Shown in pieces: positions 57,028-62,441 of a DNA stretch of 62,441 bases (the stretch's first letter is position 1; the number at the start of each line of letters is the position of its first letter). The notes under the pieces are model-generated. The model saw only the letters and a list, made by a program, of their open reading frames with translations, did not search any database and had not been told where the DNA came from. Source of the stretch: Bacteroidales bacterium (GTDB taxonomy: Bacteria > Bacteroidota > Bacteroidia > Bacteroidales > UBA932); the NCBI GenBank assembly GCA_017548985.1, contig JAFYYW010000038.1:1-62441 (forward strand), in the 5' to 3' direction. A program made the position numbers and the translations under genes.

Positions 57028-58260
57028 TTAAAGGATATTCAGGAATAATGTGACTACAGTGGTGTTGATGATGTCGACGAACATAGCTCCGATTATAGGG
57101 ACTATTATGAATGGGTTGACGGCGTAGCGGTACTTGAAACAGACGGCTGACATATTCGCCATGGCGTTCGGAGTCGCTCCAAGCCCGAAACCGCAAAGCC
57201 CGCTCACGAGTACCGCGGCATCATAGTCCTTCCCGAGCGAGCGGAACGCCACGAAATAGGCGAATAGGGCTAAGAACGCCACCTGGGCGAAAAGGATGAC
57301 GCACAGGGGAAGGACAAGGTTTGCCAGTTCCCAGAGCTTCAATGTGGACATGGCGATCCCGAGGAATATGGAAAGGGATATGTCCCCGACCGAGATGATC
57401 TTGTCCATCTTGAGCGTGTCTTGCCCCTTGGAGAAAGCCTCGGTGAGGTTACGGATAATGCAAGCGGCTATAAGCGACCCGAAATAAGTCGGGAAAGTGA
57501 TGCCCGTCAAAGCCAGGATCTTGCTGAGGCACATTCCGGCGGCCATGGCGAGAACAAGCAGGTAAACAGCCTTGGTATAATCCCTGAACGATCTCTCCTC
57601 CGATTGCGACCGCTCCAGTTTCGAATCCGGAGAGGCCTTGCTTCCTTCCAAGCCTGTCACCACATCTGTGGAATGGGACTCCTCGGCCAAGGAACGTTTC
57701 CGGATGAGGAGCTCAGCCAAAGGGCCTCCTATCATTGATCCGGCCACCAGACCGAAGGTAGCGCAGGCCATGGTGATAGACTGCGCCCCGGTCAGCCCCA
57801 TACTCTCAAGCAATGGGGAGAAGCCGCCCGAGGTTCCGTGTCCTCCGGCCATCGGTATAGAACCTGAGGCCATGCCGAGAAGAGGTTCGAGTCTCATCAG
57901 CTTTGCTGTACCGACAGAGATCAGATTCTGCGCCACGATCAGTATTGAGACAAGCACCACCATGATAATCAGCGGTTTCCCACCCTTCTTTATAGCCCTG
58001 ATGTCGGACTGGAAACCCACGGAAGTGAAAAAGAGCATCATGCTGATGTCCCTTATAGTCCCGTCGAAGGAGAATTCTACTCCAAAGAGACTGTACGAGG
58101 CAAGGGTCAGCAGGGATATGAGTATTCCTCCGGAGACCGGAGCCGGGATGCAGAAACGTTTCAGGAACGGGATGGAGCGGGTGAAAAACATTCCCAGCAG
58201 CAGGGCCAGTACACCAACGCCCGCTGTTTGGAACATGTCAAGTGAGACCAATTCTCGCAT
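57028..58260 (-). CDS. gltS: Sodium/glutamate symporter GltS
   Basis: 410 residues, ten or more hydrophobic segments in two inverted halves. Seen: AGVGVLALLLGMFFTRSIPFLKR, the re-entrant motif GSIPMAGGHGTSGGFSP in the first half and GFGLGATPNAMANMSAVC in the second, both typical of the ESS family. A charged cytoplasmic loop lies at about 200-225. It imports L-glutamate with Na+. First gene of the minus-strand run gltS, aldo-keto reductase, GH5. Divergent from the DUF1846 gene. Confidence 0.92.
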   Translation of the reverse strand: MRELVSLDMFQTAGVGVLALLLGMFFTRSIPFLKRFCIPAPVSGGILISLLTLASYSLFGVEFSFDGTIRDISMMLFFTSVGFQSDIRAIKKGGKPLIIMVVLVSILIVAQNLISVGTAKLMRLEPLLGMASGSIPMAGGHGTSGGFSPLLESMGLTGAQSITMACATFGLVAGSMIGGPLAELLIRKRSLAEESHSTDVVTGLEGSKASPDSKLERSQSEERSFRDYTKAVYLLVLAMAAGMCLSKILALTGITFPTYFGSLIAACIIRNLTEAFSKGQDTLKMDKIISVGDISLSIFLGIAMSTLKLWELANLVLPLCVILFAQVAFLALFAYFVAFRSLGKDYDAAVLVSGLCGFGLGATPNAMANMSAVCFKYRYAVNPFIIVPIIGAMFVDIINTTVVTLFLNIL

Positions 58261-58297
58261 CTTAAATCGAATTGTCGTGAATATCGGAATTTTTTTT

Positions 58298-58305
58298 TAA
58301 TTTTG
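58298..58305 (+). promoter_or_regulatory. -7 box TAATTTTG for the DUF1846 gene
   Basis: Exact TAnnTTTG, 30 bp before ATG 58336, with TTG at about 58272 as a -33 candidate. Confidence 0.7.
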
Positions 58306-58335
58306 TAACCCGTATTTTAAACAACTCTCTTTTTT

Positions 58336-59820
58336 ATGAAATACGGGTTCGACAACGGGAAATACCTAAAAATCCAATCTGAACGCATCAAGGAACGTAT
58401 CGCCAAGTTTGGCGACAAACTTTACATGGAGTTCGGCGGAAAGCTTTTCGATGACTACCATGCCAGCCGGGTCCTGCCTGGATTCGAGCCGGACAGCAAG
58501 CTGAAAATGCTGATGCAGATGAAAGACGACGCTGAGATCATCATAGTGATCAGCGCGATTGACATCGAGAAGAACAAGGTACGCAGCGACCTGGGAATCA
58601 CTTACGACGTCGACGTCCTGCGTCTGCGGGACGAGTTCCTCGACAGAGGGCTCAGTGTCAATAGCGTCGTCATCACCCATTTCAACGGCCAGGCAAGCGC
58701 CGAGGCCTACCGCAAGCGCCTCGAAAACATGGGGATCACGGTATATTACCACCACACCATAGAGGATTATCCCAACAATGTCGCCCTGATAGACTCCGAC
58801 GAGGGTTTCGGAAAGAACGACTACGTGTTGACCAGCAAGCCCCTGGTGGTGGTCACGGCCCCTGGTCCAGGAAGCGGTAAGATGGCGGTCTGCCTCAGCC
58901 AGCTGTACCAGGAGAACAAGCGGGGAATAAAGGCCGGATACGCCAAATTCGAGACCTTCCCCATCTGGAACCTTCCATTGAACCATCCTGTCAACCTTGC
59001 CTATGAGGCCGCTACGGCTGATCTCGAGGATGTGAATATGATCGACCCCTTCCATCTTGAGGCCTATGGCAAAACCGCGGTCAACTACAACCGGGACGTG
59101 GAGATATTCCCTGTTATGAACGCCCTGTTCGATGACATCTATGGCTTCTCTCCTTACAAGTCCCCTACCGATATGGGAGTCAATATGGTCGGCTTCTGTA
59201 TCAGCGATGACGAAGTCTGCCGGGAAGCCTCCCTGCAAGAGATCATAAGACGCTACTACACAGCAGTTTGCAACTTTGCGGACGGAAAAGCGACAGAGAA
59301 CGAGGTCAACAAGCTGGCTCTTCTTATGAAGAAGGCCAAGATCTCCACCGCCTACCGGAAATCCACCGTCGCCGCAAAGGACAGGTTAGAGGAAGCCGGT
59401 GTGGCCACCGCGGCTATCGAGCTTGGTGACGGAACCATCCTAACCGCGTCATCCAGTCCCCTGCTCGGCCCAAGCGCAGCGCTGCTGCTGAACGCCCTGA
59501 AACATCTCGCCGGAATCGCCCACAACGTCAAGCTGATTCCCCAGACGATGATTGAGCCAATCTCAAAGACAAAGGTCACCTATCTCCATGGCCGCAATCC
59601 CCGTCTCCACACGGACGAGGTCCTTGTCGCCATCTCAATGATGAGCCTGATCGATGAGAACTGCAAGATGGCCATCGACCAGCTGCCGAACCTGGTCGGC
59701 GCCCAGGTCCACTCGACAGTGATGCTGAGCGAGGTGGATCGCAAGACCTTCAGCAAACTCGGCATCGGGGTGACATGCGATCCGGTAAGGAAACTGAAGG
59801 AAAGGGAGAAAGAAGCTTGA
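58336..59820 (+). CDS. DUF1846 domain protein
   Basis: 494 residues, the full family length. Front: FDNGKYLKIQSERIKERI and FGGKLFDDYHASRVLPGFEPD. A P-loop-like VVTAPGPGSGKMAVCLSQLY is at about 170-190, followed by AKFETFPIWNLPLNHPVN and TDMGVNMVGFCISDD. The end has GSSPLLGPS-like SSSPLLGPSAALLLNALK. The family occurs in Firmicutes and Bacteroidota with no proven role; the P-loop suggests nucleotide binding. Single gene with its own promoter. Confidence 0.92.
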   Translation: MKYGFDNGKYLKIQSERIKERIAKFGDKLYMEFGGKLFDDYHASRVLPGFEPDSKLKMLMQMKDDAEIIIVISAIDIEKNKVRSDLGITYDVDVLRLRDEFLDRGLSVNSVVITHFNGQASAEAYRKRLENMGITVYYHHTIEDYPNNVALIDSDEGFGKNDYVLTSKPLVVVTAPGPGSGKMAVCLSQLYQENKRGIKAGYAKFETFPIWNLPLNHPVNLAYEAATADLEDVNMIDPFHLEAYGKTAVNYNRDVEIFPVMNALFDDIYGFSPYKSPTDMGVNMVGFCISDDEVCREASLQEIIRRYYTAVCNFADGKATENEVNKLALLMKKAKISTAYRKSTVAAKDRLEEAGVATAAIELGDGTILTASSSPLLGPSAALLLNALKHLAGIAHNVKLIPQTMIEPISKTKVTYLHGRNPRLHTDEVLVAISMMSLIDENCKMAIDQLPNLVGAQVHSTVMLSEVDRKTFSKLGIGVTCDPVRKLKEREKEA

Positions 59821-59870
59821 TTTGACGGAATTAATTCACATATTTGTATAATCAATTAAAACTGGACAAG

Positions 59871-60812
59871 ATGAAGAATATAGCTATGAAGATCATGGCG
59901 GCCGCGGCTGCCGTCCTTCTACTGGCCGGATGTTGCGGCAAGAAAGAGACTAAGACTGTCTTCCCCAAGAAGCTCCCCGTCGGAGTGCAGCTCTACAGCG
60001 TACGCACCGACCTGGAAGCCGACTTTTATGGCACCCTCAAGAAGATAAGCGAGTTGGGAATACTCGGCGTCGAGTTCTACGGTGAGTATTACGGCAACTC
60101 CGTCGTCCAAGTCAAGCGCTGGTGCACCGAGTTGGGTCTGGTCCCCTTCTCAAACCATGTTCCCTTCGACCAGATGATCAATGACATCGACAAGGTCATT
60201 GAGGAGAACACCATCCTCGGAGTCCAGTACATAGTATTCCCGTATATGGACGAGGCCAGCCGTCCCGGGATCGATCCCGAGCAGTTCAAGAAGACCGTTG
60301 AGAAGATCGGTGAGGTTGGCGCCAAGGTCCGCGAGGCCGGATTCCAGCTCCTCTACCACAACCACGACTTCGAGTTCGTGAAGCTTCCTGACGGCAAGGT
60401 CGGCTATGAAGAGATCTTCGCCGCGAATTCCCGTGAGAACCTCCAGAATGAGCTGGATGCCTGCTGGTGCGACTATGCCGGCTTCGACGTCTGCGAGACC
60501 CTCAAGAAATATGGGAACGGCGGCACTCCTATCCTTCATGCGAAGGACTACAAGCTTGAGGGCCATCTGAGCTCCGCCCCTTACGCCCTTATCGGTGTCA
60601 ACACGGACAATTCAATGAAGGACGAGGGTGGCTGGTTCGAGTACAGGCCTATGGGATGCGGACAGATGGATATGGAGAAGGTCATCCTCACGGCCATGGA
60701 GACCGGTGTCAAGTGGATTTGCATCGAACAGGACGAGCCCAGCATGGGTCTGGACCGTATCGGAGGAGTAGCCAAGAGCGTCGAGTGGCTCAAAGCCCAC
60801 GACCTGATGTAG
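59871..60812 (+). CDS. Second exported TIM-barrel sugar-isomerase-like lipoprotein
   Basis: 313 residues from ATG 59871 (the in-frame TTG at 59844 is less likely). Lipoprotein signal with Cys20 (AAAVLLLAGCCGKKE). TIM-barrel parts: PVGVQLYSVRTDLEADFYGTLKKISELGI (in part), EFYGEYYG, LLYHNHDFEFVKL (Glu/His region), LDACWCDYAGFDVCET (Asp), HAKDYKLEGH and WICIEQDEPS. It matches the xylose-isomerase-like family that often accompanies exported Gfo/Idh proteins in Bacteroidota. Ends before a strong hairpin terminator. The reaction is unknown. Confidence 0.88.
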   Translation: MKNIAMKIMAAAAAVLLLAGCCGKKETKTVFPKKLPVGVQLYSVRTDLEADFYGTLKKISELGILGVEFYGEYYGNSVVQVKRWCTELGLVPFSNHVPFDQMINDIDKVIEENTILGVQYIVFPYMDEASRPGIDPEQFKKTVEKIGEVGAKVREAGFQLLYHNHDFEFVKLPDGKVGYEEIFAANSRENLQNELDACWCDYAGFDVCETLKKYGNGGTPILHAKDYKLEGHLSSAPYALIGVNTDNSMKDEGGWFEYRPMGCGQMDMEKVILTAMETGVKWICIEQDEPSMGLDRIGGVAKSVEWLKAHDLM

Positions 60813-60848
60813 CTGGTACGGAACCTATTGATAACAAATGGATTATAT

Positions 60849-60882
60849 AATATGATGGTGTCGGAAACGGCACCATCATATT
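60849..60882 (+). terminator. Long hairpin with GAAA tetraloop after the TIM-barrel gene
   Basis: Fifteen paired bases (one wobble), AATATGATGGTGTCG against CGGCACCATCATATT, closing on a GAAA tetraloop, 36 bp after the stop. Strong stem; the T-run after it is short (TTTCG). Confidence 0.75.
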
Positions 60883-60989
60883 TCGTAATATAAGGATTAT
60901 CAGGTACTTCTGTACCAGCCGTCCTCTGGAATGAGTGTCGAGAAAAAATGTTATATTGCGGATGATTTCAAATTGTAATTGACTGATTC

Positions 60990-61781
60990 ATGGAAACTCT
61001 GACCAAACTGGGTGGCATCTTGCTGATGCTTTTCATTATCATCTTCGCCGTATTCCAGTTCTTAAAGCATAGCGGGAAAAGGAAGTACAGCAAAGCGCTC
61101 TTCGAGAAAAGAGTGATTGAAGAAAGGACCAGCGAGATTCCACTTGAGGGGAATATCTTGGCTGCTGCGTATATCCTTACATATTCCACCACCTTCTCAA
61201 CACCATCTATCGACTACTACATGGTCTATCTGTTGAAGTGGTTCGCTGATGGCAGAACGGAACTGAAAGATTCCCTTATCGCGTTCACAGACTTGCCGGC
61301 TCCCAAGGACAATGATGAGAAGGCTTATTACATGGTTTTCAGGAAAGCCTGCCAGGAAGACCAGGTTATCCATGAAGAGGATGATGTGAAAAGGGCATTC
61401 TACAACAACACACGACAATTATATAGCCCCACCGCCCTGCATGAAAACGGTCGCGTATGGTTCGCGAAGCGTGGGTATGTCGAGAAGGAGAAGGTGATCG
61501 TTCCGCAGCTGAACGAAGCTGGAGCCGCCGAGGCCCGGAGAGTCATTTCTCTGAGGAATTACTTGACAGACATCGCATCCGGCCAAACCACAATCAGAGG
61601 TGACGACCCGCATATGAAGGAATACGTAGCTTACGCTTACTTATTCGAAATCGGCCAGAGATTCATCGACGCGTTGTACAAAGTGCTTCCGGAATACATT
61701 CAGATCTACACGGAAAAAGCCGGCATCCTTGCAAAAGCCGCCGCTGACGGAAGGTACGACGCCGAGGATACAGACGATTAA
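60990..61781 (+). CDS. DUF2207 C-terminal-like membrane protein
   Basis: 263 residues. One N-terminal membrane helix (about 8-27), then a soluble region. Its last part is like the end of DUF2207 (YciQ-type) proteins: LNEAGAAEARRVISLRNYL, then HMKEYVAYAYLFEIGQRFIDALYK. The larger N-terminal part of DUF2207 is missing, so this is a short version. ATG 60990 lies 30 bp after a TATATTGCG (60952-60960) that may be the promoter. Function unknown; it converges on the outer-membrane protein gene, whose stop is 7 bp away. Confidence 0.7.
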   Translation: METLTKLGGILLMLFIIIFAVFQFLKHSGKRKYSKALFEKRVIEERTSEIPLEGNILAAAYILTYSTTFSTPSIDYYMVYLLKWFADGRTELKDSLIAFTDLPAPKDNDEKAYYMVFRKACQEDQVIHEEDDVKRAFYNNTRQLYSPTALHENGRVWFAKRGYVEKEKVIVPQLNEAGAAEARRVISLRNYLTDIASGQTTIRGDDPHMKEYVAYAYLFEIGQRFIDALYKVLPEYIQIYTEKAGILAKAAADGRYDAEDTDD

Positions 61782-61787
61782 GCCACT

Positions 61788-62441
61788 CTATTTCTTTCCT
61801 ATTATATCCGCCCGCCAGGTGACTCCGACTTCGAGGTTATTCTTGCGGGCGGAATTATCTCTGTAATACACGGCGTGGAGCCTCAGGTTGTCGCTCTTGA
61901 GAGGGAACCACTCCAGCCCCGCTCCTGCGTAGAAATACTCGGTGCCGGGCGCGATTACCAGGTCATAGGCGCGTCCATTGGAATCGATATTGCCGGCCTT
62001 GTTGAACTCATAGCCCGCCTTACTGCAGATGTTCCAGTTGCCTACGCTCCAAATAAATTTGGAGATGAAGGACATGTCCGTCCCCAGGAATCCTTCCTGG
62101 CCAAAACCGGCTCGGTTCATCACATCCAGATCGAGAAGCACATTCCCGAATGTCCAGCGGTTTCCGAGAGAGATATAGTTGACAGGTCTCTTGTCCTGAT
62201 CCTCAACGACATTTACGCTCCAGATGGTGTGCCACCAAGGAGCGAAACTTCCGCTCCAGGCAAGATTGTAGGCGTAGATACTCTGGAAACCCAGTGAAAG
62301 GGGCGAGTTACAGACCTGCGCGATCAGGCTCTGTCCGGGAATGAACTGGTAAGATGCCGACACACCGAATGTGAAGCACTGGTAGATGTTGCTGCAGAAC
62401 TGGCTGTAGTAATACACATCGATCGGGGCCGCGTCATATTC
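61788..62441 (-). CDS. Outer-membrane beta-barrel protein, N-terminus beyond window
   Basis: 218 residues of the C-terminal part; the frame is open to the window edge, so the start is missing. It alternates polar and hydrophobic residues in strands of about ten, with aromatic ends: TFGVSASYQFIPGQSL, NLAWSGSFAPWWHTIWS, RWTFGNVLLDLDVMN, SKAGYEFNKAGNID and AGAGLEWFPLKSDNLRLHAVYY, finishing EVGVTWRADIIGKK. This is a porin-like barrel of the type common in Bacteroidota; the final strand lacks a strict aromatic C-terminus. Solute unknown. Confidence 0.75.
   Translation of the reverse strand, partial: EYDAAPIDVYYYSQFCSNIYQCFTFGVSASYQFIPGQSLIAQVCNSPLSLGFQSIYAYNLAWSGSFAPWWHTIWSVNVVEDQDKRPVNYISLGNRWTFGNVLLDLDVMNRAGFGQEGFLGTDMSFISKFIWSVGNWNICSKAGYEFNKAGNIDSNGRAYDLVIAPGTEYFYAGAGLEWFPLKSDNLRLHAVYYRDNSARKNNLEVGVTWRADIIGKK

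Overview
This window is a piece of a Bacteroidales-type chromosome (phylum Bacteroidota), moderately GC-rich and densely coded. Evidence for the phylum: -7 promoter boxes of the Bacteroidota type (TAnnTTTG and a TAnnTTCGC variant), few Shine-Dalgarno sites, many exported lipoproteins (TlpA with a DUF4369-like front, PCMD, CarboxypepD_reg-like), a TonB-dependent receptor, GH92 and DUF4491. Species cannot be named from the sequence; an uncultured gut or rumen Bacteroidales with raised GC would fit. I count 67 protein genes, two of them cut by the window edges, one apparent internal-deletion remnant and one shortened family member. I see no rRNA, tRNA, insertion sequence or CRISPR array.

Layout. 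1-5629 (minus strand): a UDP-N-acetyl-L-fucosamine block (fnlB, fnlA, fnlC) of a surface-polysaccharide locus, with a BRO-N gene and a DUF1016/YhcG nuclease gene among the sugar genes; several of these genes carry palindromic repeats inside their reading frames. 5630-6100: the only long gene-free stretch, holding a palindrome and a 51-bp tandem repeat. 6101-13964: greA, a LytS/LytTR two-component pair facing a large exported beta-helix lipoprotein, a DUF2975/YozG-type pair, a double acetyltransferase. 13981-19622: GH92 mannosidase, small lipid or hydrolase genes, a TfoX remnant, a TlpA-like lipoprotein. 19743-24022: an acetyltransferase, an ECF sigma/anti-sigma/plug-like operon, rhomboid, exported nitroreductase, cyclophilin. 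24110-28386 (plus): PARG-like protein, deoD, PhzF, ElaA-like GNAT, ACT protein, flavodoxin. 28410-36376: membrane-anchored Ntn hydrolase, beta-propeller, the complete AmmeMemoRadiSam set, CDF exporter, M28 peptidase, trpS. 36479-41423: two DAACS symporters around an exported cyanophycinase and an esterase. 41528-45986: TonB-dependent receptor, exported TIM-barrel protein, Y-family polymerase with a short YolD-like partner. 45948-53134 (minus): prenyltransferase and CPBP protease genes, then a tight operon with a steroid 5-alpha-reductase homologue, an Old Yellow Enzyme, two SDRs, a PCMD protein and an exported Gfo/Idh/MocA protein. 53201-62441: M28 peptidase, GH5, aldo-keto reductase, gltS, DUF1846, a second TIM-barrel lipoprotein, a DUF2207-like protein and the end of an outer-membrane barrel.

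How they work together. The strongest candidate system is the 47540-53134 operon. The neighbouring 5-alpha-reductase homologue and Old Yellow Enzyme, followed by SDRs with overlapping reading frames, match the enzyme types that reduce 3-oxo-delta-4 steroids or bile acids and reset the 3-hydroxyl, as described for gut Bacteroidales that make allo-type bile acids. A choloylglycine-hydrolase-like enzyme lies about 18 kb away. Other themes are glycan foraging (GH92, GH5, exported Gfo/Idh and TIM-barrel proteins, beta-helix lipoprotein) and amino-acid or peptide scavenging (cyanophycinase, DAACS and GltS carriers, two M28 peptidases).
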